From: Bacillaceae bacterium IKA-2
Lineage (GTDB): Bacteria > Bacillota > Bacilli > Bacillales > Anaerobacillaceae
Direction: 5' to 3'
Length of the DNA: 64,000 nt
Assembly (NCBI GenBank): GCA_031761875.1
Contig: CP134492.1
Coordinates: 4,278,001 to 4,342,000, forward strand
The position numbers were made by a program, and so were the translations under genes. Shown here one piece after another: positions 9,896-17,560 of the stretch. The notes under the pieces were generated by a model. That model saw only the letters and a program-made list of their open reading frames with translations, made no database searches and was not told where the DNA came from. The first letter of the stretch is position 1; each line of letters opens with the position of its first letter.

Positions 9896-10291
9896 TTAGT
9901 GCACCTCCATTATATTTGAAATGCAATAGCTCATTCCCACCATGCCAGCAATACCAACTATAACAAATAATGAGTTTGATTCTACGAAAGTCATACTAAC
10001 TGCAAATGCTAAAAATCCAATAATTGCACCCAGAATATATAGATTCTTTTTATTGATTTTATCACTCATTTCGTCAGTGACCTCATTATCAACATAGACC
10101 CTTCCTATAATTTCATCTATTGACAGATTAAATATTTTCCCCAATTTTATCAAATTTTCAGTATCAGGATTAGATAAACCAGTCTCCCATTTTGATACAG
10201 CCTGCCTACTAACGCCTACTAATTCAGCTAATTTTTCTTGTGATAGCATATTTTCTTTTCGCAGATTTTGCAATCTTTCACCTAATGTCAT
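9896..10291 (-). CDS. XRE-family regulator with a C-terminal two-helix membrane anchor
   Basis: This 131-aa protein has an N-terminal Cro/CI-type helix-turn-helix (residues 5-60, LSQEKLAELVGVSRQAVSKW) and a linker. Two hydrophobic segments follow (YILGAIIGFLAFAVSMTF and LFVIVGIAGMVGMSYCI). Membrane-tethered XRE regulators of this design are common in Bacillota beside small membrane proteins whose genes they control. It precedes the two membrane-protein genes on the same strand. No clear operator was seen, apart from AT-rich DNA at 10300-10460. Confidence 0.75.
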   Translation of the reverse strand: MTLGERLQNLRKENMLSQEKLAELVGVSRQAVSKWETGLSNPDTENLIKLGKIFNLSIDEIIGRVYVDNEVTDEMSDKINKKNLYILGAIIGFLAFAVSMTFVESNSLFVIVGIAGMVGMSYCISNIMEVH

Positions 10292-10467
10292 GATATCGCC
10301 TCCATCTATATGCTAACAAAGTATACATTTTCATACCACCAACCGCATGTCAACTATTGGTTGCAACGACTATTCTTCAAGATAATATTTCCGAATTATT
10401 TCTCAAATTCTATATTATGTGTCTTTTGTAAAACCAATGATCTTGCTTATTTTTTTTTGCATTTACC

Positions 10468-10665
10468 CTATTGCAATTCTAACTGAAATAAATCTTCTAC
10501 TGTTGTATTCAATATTCTTGCTAGCTTCATTGCTAATTCCAGTGTAGGGTCATATTTATTGTTTTCAATTGCATTAATGGTCTGTCGTGTAACATTTACC
10601 TTGATAGCTAAATCTTCTTGCCGTAAACTCTGCATTTTTCGTAATTCTTTAATATTATTTTTCAT
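10468..10665 (-). CDS. Small XRE-family (Cro/CI, YozG-like) transcriptional regulator
   Basis: This 65-aa protein is almost entirely one helix-turn-helix (LRQEDLAIKVNVTRQTINAIE). Proteins of this size usually autoregulate the operon that encodes them with a small membrane partner. The partner here is the 97-aa gene 10 bases upstream. Two near-identical 25-bp operator-like repeats lie before that partner. Confidence 0.85.
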   Translation of the reverse strand: MKNNIKELRKMQSLRQEDLAIKVNVTRQTINAIENNKYDPTLELAMKLARILNTTVEDLFQLELQ

Positions 10666-10675
10666 ATGATAGATC

Positions 10676-10969
10676 CTAGTTCAAAAAGTATAATAATAGC
10701 CCACCAATGACAAATAAAACTATCGTGAATAGTATCATTGCAATAAGATACCTTTTGCTTTCATTGTCACCTGTTTTCATGGCTAAAATACGTTGTGAAA
10801 TTAATGCTACAACAATTTGCATAGTAAATAAAACCATAGGCAATGTTTGACCTTGACCATTAATGTAATTGAGAATTCCCCAAACTAATAAAAATCCACC
10901 TGTAAATATCCAAGAAACTCTTATTGATTTTAACGTTAACGATTTCTCCATCTCATCCATTTTTTTCAT
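10676..10969 (-). CDS. Small membrane protein paired with an XRE regulator
   Basis: This 97-aa protein has a charged N-terminus (MKKMDEMEKSLTLKSIR) and three membrane segments (residues 16-32, 42-58 and 75-95). It is first in a two-gene unit with the XRE regulator just downstream, a common pairing in Bacillota. Function unknown. Its start is preceded by AGGAGGAATTAT, a strong ribosome site. Confidence 0.75.
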   Translation of the reverse strand: MKKMDEMEKSLTLKSIRVSWIFTGGFLLVWGILNYINGQGQTLPMVLFTMQIVVALISQRILAMKTGDNESKRYLIAMILFTIVLFVIGGLLLYFLN

Positions 10970-10982
10970 TATAATTCCTCCT

Positions 10983-11053
10983 AAAATGTCAAATAGTTTT
11001 TACATTTATAGTGTAATCAATATTTGGTAAAATGTCAAGATGTTTTTACATTT
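10983..11053 (-). promoter_or_regulatory. Two direct 25-bp operator-like repeats
   Basis: AAAATGTCAAATAGTTTTTA plus CATTT (10983-11007) recurs at 11029-11053 with 22 of 25 bases identical, 46 bases apart. Each copy contains the inverted arms AAATGT and ACATTT. Their placement immediately upstream of the membrane-protein/XRE pair suggests binding sites for that regulator. Confidence 0.65.
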
Positions 11054-11096
11054 TTTGCTTCTCGATTTATTTAATTGCTTAACTTAGGCTAATACA

Positions 11097-12311
11097 TCAA
11101 TCTGAAATTAAAGTGATTTTCTCAGCCGTAGCACCAATAATTGAATCTATTTTGGCATAACCGTGATATCTAACGTGCATTACTGCTTTTCCTTTAGCAG
11201 CAAATACTTCTTTAAATTCATCCACCTCATGAACAATCAAAATATCAAAGTAAGTATGCTCTATCTCAATAAAATCTCCACCTCTATATGCCAAACCATA
11301 TCTTTTTATCAAATCAGAAATCAGGCTTTCTGCAATAGATGGTAAACTTAACTGATAAACCCTTGTTTCAATACTTGGTGAGTATACTCCACTGCCATCC
11401 TTCCACATTTCATTGGAAACGATTCCGTTCTCATTTGATTCATAGTGAACTGGCGCTAATAGACTCCAATTATATGTATAACGATTGCCCCAATCAACAT
11501 TATCTCGAATATAAGAAGATGCCTCTCCTCTATTCAATTTAGGATTTTGCTCAATATCTGCTAGTCTAACAATAGGTAAATCTGTACCGGCAACCGGTAA
11601 TGTTTTAGTTTCATTCATAGCCAGTTGCATTATAGGAAGTATAGCACCAAAAATTGCAAGAATAATATAAAGACTCGCAATAATTAACTTTACCTTACGT
11701 ATTCTTTTCCATGGCGCAGAGTGATTGATTGGCTTTCCCTCTGAAAGAGTCTTTCGTAAAGCACGAATAGATATGGCTGCTTGTAACGAAGTATATGCTA
11801 CATATAATTCAACAATTATTAAGATTGACTGTTGAATGAAGCTTCCATCAACTAAGGCTATATAATTCGCTGAATTAAAAAACCAAATAGAAACCAGCAT
11901 TCCTATCATTAACAATACTGCAACAGCAACTACAAACGCAGTTTTTGAAAGCTTTTTATCAAGATAATTCAAAGTATACGCTTGCTCTGCGGGATCCGTA
12001 TGCAGTTCAGGTGAATTTGCTTCAACCGATGATGAAAACACATTAAATTCACCATAGCTTGTTACATAGTTCCAACCGCTTTCCGAATACATTTCTTTTT
12101 GCTCAGGTGTTATTTTCTTACCCTGAGATACGTCTATTCTATATTTCATCATTTTAGGCTTACCTTTTGTAAATTTGACGAATTGCAATCCAACTTTTTT
12201 TAAATGCAAACCTTCCTGTGCCATATCAGAAAACCAGCTTTCATGCTCACCAATACGCCAGAAATCAGTAGGTCTTAACATATTTGTAGTCTTATTCACC
12301 TTCTTCACCAT
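11097..12311 (-). CDS. DUF2812 membrane protein
   Basis: This 404-aa protein begins with a DUF2812 domain (about residues 15-115, containing WRIGEHESWFSDMAQEGLHL). Three membrane segments follow (about 130-150, 158-180 and 207-230), then a C-terminal domain of about 170 residues. DUF2812 proteins are regularly encoded next to PadR-family repressors, as here, where the coding regions overlap by 20 bases. They are thought to work as a regulated membrane sensor or stress pair, but the molecular role is not established. Confidence 0.8.
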   Translation of the reverse strand: MVKKVNKTTNMLRPTDFWRIGEHESWFSDMAQEGLHLKKVGLQFVKFTKGKPKMMKYRIDVSQGKKITPEQKEMYSESGWNYVTSYGEFNVFSSSVEANSPELHTDPAEQAYTLNYLDKKLSKTAFVVAVAVLLMIGMLVSIWFFNSANYIALVDGSFIQQSILIIVELYVAYTSLQAAISIRALRKTLSEGKPINHSAPWKRIRKVKLIIASLYIILAIFGAILPIMQLAMNETKTLPVAGTDLPIVRLADIEQNPKLNRGEASSYIRDNVDWGNRYTYNWSLLAPVHYESNENGIVSNEMWKDGSGVYSPSIETRVYQLSLPSIAESLISDLIKRYGLAYRGGDFIEIEHTYFDILIVHEVDEFKEVFAAKGKAVMHVRYHGYAKIDSIIGATAEKITLISD

Positions 12312-12612
12312 CCTTTAAAATTATCCCATCTCTTACTAAGTCTATCAATCGGCTATATTCATTTTGAAGGGCTTCTTGACCTTCAGCTGTAATTGTGTAA
12401 ACCTTTCTTCTACCGTCATCCTCCGACAGATCAATGAGGCCTTCCTTTTGAATACGCGCAAGTACTCCATAAAGTGTTCCCGGTCCCATGTTCACTCTCC
12501 CGTGAGAAACTTCTGTAATTGCACTCATAAGACTATACCCATGATTTGGATTCATAAGTGCCAACAATACATAGTACATTGCTTCAGTCATAGGACCACC
12601 AGTATATGCCAT
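12292..12612 (-). CDS. PadR-family transcriptional repressor
   Basis: This 106-aa protein is a winged helix of the PadR family (PMTEAMYYVLLALM, MGPGTLYGVLARIQKEGLI, DDGRRKVYTITAEG). It overlaps and is co-transcribed with the DUF2812 gene. AGAAGGAGG precedes the ATG. A 28-bp palindrome between its sigma-A-type promoter and the gene is the likely autoregulatory operator. Confidence 0.9.
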   Translation of the reverse strand: MAYTGGPMTEAMYYVLLALMNPNHGYSLMSAITEVSHGRVNMGPGTLYGVLARIQKEGLIDLSEDDGRRKVYTITAEGQEALQNEYSRLIDLVRDGIILKDGEEGE

Positions 12613-12646
12613 ATCAAATACCTCCTTCTATTATGTAATGCGTTAT

Positions 12647-12703
12647 TATGTATCGCGATATATCGCATGACATAATAATACTCTTTTTTATTTTGTATGT
12701 CAA
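12647..12703 (-). promoter_or_regulatory. SigA-type promoter and palindromic operator of the padR-DUF2812 operon
   Basis: On the minus strand TTGACA (12698-12703) is separated by 17 bases from TATTAT (12675-12680). The 28-bp palindrome TATG-n4-GCGATATATCGC-n4-CATA (12647-12674) follows at once, so it overlaps the expected transcription start. The position fits repression by the PadR protein. Confidence 0.75.
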
Positions 12704-12737
12704 TGAAACTATTAAACACTACATTCAGTTTGCATCA

Positions 12738-12780
12738 CAAAAAGTTGCTCAGACAAATATGCATACTAATCAACTTTTTG
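12738..12780 (-). terminator. Inverted repeat downstream of the serine recombinase genes
   Basis: CAAAAAGTTG (12738-12747) and CAACTTTTTG (12771-12780) form a perfect 10-bp inverted repeat with a 23-base spacer. It could end the recombinase transcript. Because it is next to the recombinase gene it could also be part of an attachment site. Confidence 0.45.
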
Positions 12781-12805
12781 ATTTATCTCTTAATCTTAAT
12801 AACTC

Positions 12806-14413
12806 CTAACATAATATTTCCTTCACCTCAACCCCAGTCTTAAACACAATAGTTACCTCAACCAGTGACCTGACTATCACCTTTTCAATTAGCCTGCCAA
12901 ATAACTCACCGTCAAACTTTTCAATCGCTGTATCTTTACCCTGTAGATATTCCTTTAGTTCTTTAATTCTATCAATCTGGAGAACACGCCCTGATTCCTG
13001 CTCTTTTAGCTTTTGTCTTCTTTCTCTATAGGTATCAAGCTCTGCAGAAAGTTTTAAATATTCTTTGCTATAGACCTGTGTGTCTAATCCATTCCTTGCA
13101 TTAACACGAACCAAGATCATTAATTCTTTTTGAAGTTCTGATAACCTTACGTCTATCTGCTCCATGGTCAACACATAGGTTGAAGTTGCTAATCCCTTCT
13201 CAATATTAGCAAGCAGCTTGTTAATAAAATTATCCTTACCTGCTACCACCTTATTCATTGCCCTAACAAACGCCTTCTCAACTGCCCTCTCATGAATTGC
13301 TTGCATGGTGCAGGCTTTATTCCCGTTGTTATAATGGTTAATGCACATCCAATTCATTATTTTATACTTACCTGTTCCTGATGTTCGCCTTGTATATTTT
13401 GAACCGCAGCTATGGCAGAATAGCTTACCCGAGAAGGGGTAGTTGCTTGTGTAAGCACTCCTACCTGTTTTGGAGTAGCCTCTCAAGTTGCTACGCCTTG
13501 CAATCTCGGCTTGCACTGCTGCGAATATTTCCTTTGATACAATGCCTGGGTGGCTATCCTCTACATAATATTGCTGTGCATGACCTTTATTTATGACTCG
13601 TTTTTTGGTAAGAAAGTCAACCGTATAGGTTTTTTGAAGTAATGCATCCCCCATGTATTTCTCATTCTTTAGCATTTTAGTTAAGCTACTCTCATGCCAA
13701 TTCTTATTTCCTGCACCAGTTAATATTCCATCTGCTTCAAGGCCTCTGGCTATTTTATTACAGCCATATCCCTCCAGGTATTCTAGATAAATCCTAGTTA
13801 TAACCTCGGCTTCTTCGGGAACAATGACAAGCTCGCCAGCATCATCTTTGGTGTAACCTAGGAACCTTTTATGATTTACTCTGATTTTGCCCTCCTGAAA
13901 TCGGTAAACAATTCCTTGCGTAGTCGATTGGCTGATCGAATTACTTTCTTCTTGCGCTAGGCTTCCTAAAAGGCTTAGCATGAAATCTCCCTTGCTATCT
14001 AGTGTATTGACATTTTCTTTCTCGAAGAATACCGCTATGTTCTTCTCTTTAAGCTGGCGCGCAAAGTTTAAGCAGTCCACCGTATTCCTTGCAAATCGGC
14101 TAATTGACTTAGTGATTACCATATCAATTTTGCCCTCCATACAATGCTCGATCATGCGATTGAACTCTATACGCTTTTTCGTACTTGTTCCTGACAATCC
14201 CTCATCTGCATATATGCCAACAAAATCCCAGGCAGGGTTACTAGAGATATGTGACTGATAATGCTGAATTTGCGCCTCATAACTGTTTAATTGCTCGGCT
14301 TCATCCGTTGAAACTCTGCAATAGGCACACACTCTAGTTTTTGCTGTTGCTTCAAACCCACGCATCTGTTGAATAGGCTTTGCTGGTATTATTTCAATGT
14401 TTTTGTTTGCCAT
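12806..14413 (-). CDS. Large serine recombinase (integrase), second of a tandem pair
   Basis: This 535-aa protein has an N-terminal resolvase domain with the nucleophile motif CAYCRVSTDE (Ser in VST), then GIYADEGLSGTSTKKR and TKSISRFARNTVD. A recombinase domain and a zinc-ribbon region (CHSCGSKYTRR, then Cys residues at the MNWMCINH and KACTM segments) follow. A coiled-coil stretch leads to a C-terminal domain. Large serine recombinases integrate and excise phages and conjugative elements by concerted double-strand exchange. It lies 17 bases downstream of a paralogous recombinase. AGAAGGGAG precedes the start. Confidence 0.93.
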   Translation of the reverse strand: MANKNIEIIPAKPIQQMRGFEATAKTRVCAYCRVSTDEAEQLNSYEAQIQHYQSHISSNPAWDFVGIYADEGLSGTSTKKRIEFNRMIEHCMEGKIDMVITKSISRFARNTVDCLNFARQLKEKNIAVFFEKENVNTLDSKGDFMLSLLGSLAQEESNSISQSTTQGIVYRFQEGKIRVNHKRFLGYTKDDAGELVIVPEEAEVITRIYLEYLEGYGCNKIARGLEADGILTGAGNKNWHESSLTKMLKNEKYMGDALLQKTYTVDFLTKKRVINKGHAQQYYVEDSHPGIVSKEIFAAVQAEIARRSNLRGYSKTGRSAYTSNYPFSGKLFCHSCGSKYTRRTSGTGKYKIMNWMCINHYNNGNKACTMQAIHERAVEKAFVRAMNKVVAGKDNFINKLLANIEKGLATSTYVLTMEQIDVRLSELQKELMILVRVNARNGLDTQVYSKEYLKLSAELDTYRERRQKLKEQESGRVLQIDRIKELKEYLQGKDTAIEKFDGELFGRLIEKVIVRSLVEVTIVFKTGVEVKEILC

Positions 14414-14430
14414 ATAATAAAACTCCCTTC

Positions 14431-16050
14431 TTATACAATATCTATTCCATATTTTAACGTGTACCTCTCCTCAAGGTGCAGACCTCCCTGCAGCTGAAAA
14501 ATTAGGCACTCTCGTTCCTTCACCACGATCTTATCTACAAATGTTTCAAACAGCTCGTCACTAAATTCCTCAACCCTTTTAAGGTTATTAAGTATGGTTA
14601 TTAATCTTACTGTGTTTTGGTAACTGTCATCTTGTCTTTGCAGAATATTTTTAATTGCCATTGTTTCTTCCTGTAGTTCCTCTATTCTTTCAACTAATTC
14701 CATGTGCTCCTGCTTAAATATTTCTTTATCAACATAGCCTCTAACCTGGAGCAGAAACATCTCTCCCTCCTGCTTTAGCAACTTCGATATTTCGTCTTCG
14801 TAATCTTTTAATTTTCCACCCAACGAGGTATCATTATGGATTTCTTCAAGGCTCTGCAAATATCGATTCAGCGGTGCTTTATCTGCTATCAACCTATTTA
14901 TAATTTTTAGAAATACCCTCTTAATGGTGTCTTCCTTAAGCGTTCCAATACTGCAGGCTTTAACGCCTTTATCAATGTATGTGCCACAGGTCCAGCGATA
15001 ATTTCCTTTTCCGTTATTTGAGTTATGGATTGTTCGTTTAAAGTTTCTGCCACACCTACCGCATTCAAGCTTGCTGGTTAAGGTGTATCTTTGATTATAC
15101 TTCCAGGCTGTATCAGATGTATTTCCTTTTTCCCTCCCACGTTTTACCATAAGTTCTTGAGCTTTTTCAAACTGTTCTTTTGATATAATTGCAGGGTGGC
15201 TATCCTTAACATAATATTGAGGTGCTTCACCTTCATTCTTTTTACGCTTCAGGCTAATGGAGTTTACTGTTATAGTTTTTTGTAAGAGTGCATCCCCTGC
15301 GTATTTCTCATTTTTGAGCATTCCAAGTATTACTGAAGCACTCCAGTTTACTCCACCTGTTGTCTTTTCCACCCCATCCGATTCGAGTGCTTTTGCTATT
15401 TTAGAAGCACCAAGTCCTCCAATGTAATCCTCAAATATTCTGCGGACGATTTTAGCCTGCTCTTCATTTATAACAAGGTTACCGTTATCATCTTTGTCAT
15501 AACCCATAAAACGCCCAGTGCAAACCTGCACCTTTCCTTGGCTAAACTGCCTGGTAATACTCCACTTCATATTTTGAGATGCGGATAACAACTCTGCCTC
15601 TGCCACTGAACTTAGTATTGAAAGCATTAACTCACTCTCAGCGTTTAATGTGTTTATCTTCTCTTTCTCAAAATACACTCCTACATTTAGTCCTTTTAGA
15701 TGTCTTATCGTTCCTATGCATTCAGAGGTATTTCTTGCAAAGCGACTGATTGATTTGGTGAGTATAAGGTCAAATTTATCGTTTTCAGCATCCTTTATCA
15801 TCCGTAAAAATTCAGTCCGCTGCTTTTTCCCCTTGCCCGATATACCTTCATCAGCATAAATGCCTGCAAACTCCCATTCAAGATTGTTTTTAATATAAGA
15901 AGTGTAATGATCCATCTGTGCATCAAGGGATTCTTTTTGTAAAAGATGATGCGTTGATACTCTGCAATAAGCACAAATCCTTTGCTTTTGAATCCGTTTG
16001 CCAAATTCATTAAAACCCTTGTTGGCTTTAATGGTAGATATTTTCTTCAT
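14431..16050 (-). CDS. Large serine recombinase (integrase), first of a tandem pair
   Basis: This 539-aa protein has the same order of domains as its neighbour: resolvase domain (CAYCRVSTHH, YADEGISGKGKKQRTEF, SISRFARNTSE), recombinase domain, zinc ribbon (CGRCGRNFKR and later Cys) and a coiled-coil C-terminus. The start at 16050 follows AAAGGAG at good spacing; a longer frame begins at 16083. The two proteins are clearly homologous but divergent, so this is an old tandem pair and not a recent duplication. They may act together or have different att preferences. Confidence 0.93.
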   Translation of the reverse strand: MKKISTIKANKGFNEFGKRIQKQRICAYCRVSTHHLLQKESLDAQMDHYTSYIKNNLEWEFAGIYADEGISGKGKKQRTEFLRMIKDAENDKFDLILTKSISRFARNTSECIGTIRHLKGLNVGVYFEKEKINTLNAESELMLSILSSVAEAELLSASQNMKWSITRQFSQGKVQVCTGRFMGYDKDDNGNLVINEEQAKIVRRIFEDYIGGLGASKIAKALESDGVEKTTGGVNWSASVILGMLKNEKYAGDALLQKTITVNSISLKRKKNEGEAPQYYVKDSHPAIISKEQFEKAQELMVKRGREKGNTSDTAWKYNQRYTLTSKLECGRCGRNFKRTIHNSNNGKGNYRWTCGTYIDKGVKACSIGTLKEDTIKRVFLKIINRLIADKAPLNRYLQSLEEIHNDTSLGGKLKDYEDEISKLLKQEGEMFLLQVRGYVDKEIFKQEHMELVERIEELQEETMAIKNILQRQDDSYQNTVRLITILNNLKRVEEFSDELFETFVDKIVVKERECLIFQLQGGLHLEERYTLKYGIDIV

Positions 16051-16114
16051 GTGTTTCTCCTTTCCGTCCCAGCCTACGCTCATAATTCTGCGTGCTTGGG
16101 AACATATTTGATGT

Positions 16115-16155
16115 TAAAAAAATCACCTACCCTCTACTAATTTAGAAGGTAGGTA
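16115..16155 (-). terminator. Rho-independent terminator between the 49-aa gene and the recombinases
   Basis: On the minus strand ACCTACCTTCT and AGAGGGTAGGT pair around a short loop, followed by a run of seven T. It separates the lysis genes from the recombinase pair. Confidence 0.75.
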
Positions 16156-16185
16156 ATGATAACTCTGTTACGCACTAATAGCCAG

Positions 16186-16335
16186 TCAATTAGCAGCTTT
16201 AACCTCAACAAAAGTTCTCTTGTTTTCAGCGTCTATTTTGTCAAATTCGCTCTTTGTAATTAGTGCCTTTTGCAGCATTCCTTTTATGATATTTAGTGCT
16301 ATTTCATATTCATTAGATTCTACAGAATCAAACAT
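16186..16335 (-). CDS. 49-aa SHOCT-like small protein
   Basis: This small gene encodes MFDSVESNEYEIALNIIKGM and 29 further residues. AAGGGGG lies seven bases upstream of the chosen ATG. Two short helices with LNIIKGMLQKALITKSEF resemble the SHOCT module often found just before serine recombinase genes in Bacillota phages and ICEs. Function unknown; a recombination-directionality or regulatory role is only a guess. Confidence 0.6.
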   Translation of the reverse strand: MFDSVESNEYEIALNIIKGMLQKALITKSEFDKIDAENKRTFVEVKAAN

Positions 16336-16347
16336 TTCATGGCCCCC

Positions 16348-17070
16348 TTAATCGTATTTGATAAAGGCATCAAAGCCTGCTGCTTTTACCTTCTTAAGCA
16401 TTGCTTCCGCATTTGCTTTTTGTGAATATGCCCCAACCTGAACACGATAATATCGCGGTGAGGTAACTGGAGTAGGTGTTACTTCCGGTATTTTCTTTTT
16501 AGAAATCCCAAAGGTTTTAGTTAATGCGTTTACATAGGCTCTTGCAATTGAATCTTTACTATTAATAATCCACTGCGCCACCTGTGCATTATCATGAAAA
16601 TCTGTTTCTGCTAAAACTGTAATGAGTCCATACTGGTTAGGCGTTCTTATCTCGCCGTAACCTTGTCCGTTAAAAGGGAGCATTCCATTTGCCACAGGCG
16701 TGGATCTGTTGGATCTTATCGGGCAGATGGCATTGAGCTCCTTTACGATATTTGATGCAAGATTCTTAGATTCGGCACTGCTTGGGTGATAAAAGGCTAC
16801 TGCTCCGCTCGCCTTGCCGCCGCCACCTGCGTTGGAGTGAATGGCAAGATAGATACTGCATCCTTTGTCCTTGGCCTCTTTAGGCCTCCCATCCGACCCT
16901 ATACCAAGGGATATAGTTGCCATCACTGTTTCGCAATCATACTCCGCATCAAGCATCACCTTAATACGCTTTGCAACATCTTCCATTTGTACTTTTTCAT
17001 TGGTGTTGCCCACAACATAGCTATTGGCTGGCTGATTGCTTGGGGATAAATATATCTTCTTATTTGCCAT
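16348..17070 (-). CDS. Phage endolysin: N-acetylmuramoyl-L-alanine amidase with SPOR domain
   Basis: This 240-aa protein has an Amidase_3 zinc-amidase domain (residues 1-170). A zinc-ligand histidine lies in YLAIHSNAGGGG and a catalytic glutamate in VLAETDFHDN; the usual N-terminal H-E pair is replaced by SPSNQPANSY, typical of a phage subgroup. A C-terminal SPOR repeat (YYRVQVGAYSQKANAEAML) should bind denuded glycan. The start at 17070 has GGTGGTGAG upstream. The gene overlaps the holin gene by 11 bases, a classical lysis cassette. Confidence 0.9.
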   Translation of the reverse strand: MANKKIYLSPSNQPANSYVVGNTNEKVQMEDVAKRIKVMLDAEYDCETVMATISLGIGSDGRPKEAKDKGCSIYLAIHSNAGGGGKASGAVAFYHPSSAESKNLASNIVKELNAICPIRSNRSTPVANGMLPFNGQGYGEIRTPNQYGLITVLAETDFHDNAQVAQWIINSKDSIARAYVNALTKTFGISKKKIPEVTPTPVTSPRYYRVQVGAYSQKANAEAMLKKVKAAGFDAFIKYD

Positions 17071-17473
17071 TTTTCTCACCACCTTCATTAAGCTGAGCAA
17101 GAATATCTTTTAACTTCTCAGGTATTGGAAGACCAATTCGTGAAGCATTCTCTAAAATACTGATTCCCTCATTTGATAAATAGAAGAAAATAACTGCTGT
17201 GCGAATTACGCCACCATTCTTTATAATTTGGCTGTCAATGATATGTCCAATGGCTACCAGTGTGAAGATAAGCACCTTTTTAAATATGCCCTTTGCTCCC
17301 ACCTCACTGGAGAGCCTTTTTTCAATGATTGCAAGCATAACCCCTGTAATATAATCAATAACTACAAAAGCAACCAGCGCATAAAGAAACCCATCTAAGC
17401 CTCCTAGAAACCATCCAAGCCATCCGCCTATTGCAGCAATCGCATACTGAATATTAGTCCATAACATTTTCAT
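17060..17473 (-). CDS. Phage holin (TcdE/BlyA, phage_holin_4 family)
   Basis: This 137-aa protein has four hydrophobic segments including FLYALVAFVVIDYITGVMLA, followed by the family-typical RLSSEVGAKGIFKKVLIFT. Holins of this family form the membrane lesions that release endolysin. It lies immediately upstream of and overlaps the amidase gene. A terminator separates it from the tail genes. Confidence 0.92.
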   Translation of the reverse strand: MKMLWTNIQYAIAAIGGWLGWFLGGLDGFLYALVAFVVIDYITGVMLAIIEKRLSSEVGAKGIFKKVLIFTLVAIGHIIDSQIIKNGGVIRTAVIFFYLSNEGISILENASRIGLPIPEKLKDILAQLNEGGEKNGK

Positions 17474-17508
17474 TTTTGTGATCCTCTCTTTCTAGAATTT
17501 TTCTATAT

Positions 17509-17546
17509 AAAAAGAACGCCTGCTGATTTTAAGCAAAGCGTCCTTG
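17509..17546 (-). terminator. Terminator between the tail and lysis genes
   Basis: On the minus strand AAGGACGC and GCGTTCTT form the stem, with inner TGCT/AGCA pairing, followed by TTTTTAT. It marks the end of the structural transcript. Confidence 0.75.
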
Positions 17547-17560
17547 AACTATTATTGTAT

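Noticed and set aside
12738-12780. 10-bp inverted repeat as the left attachment site
   Set aside because: It is next to the recombinase gene, but no matching sequence was seen at the right end, while rlmCD tail sequence matches at 8.44 and 59.28 kb; kept as a terminator candidate.
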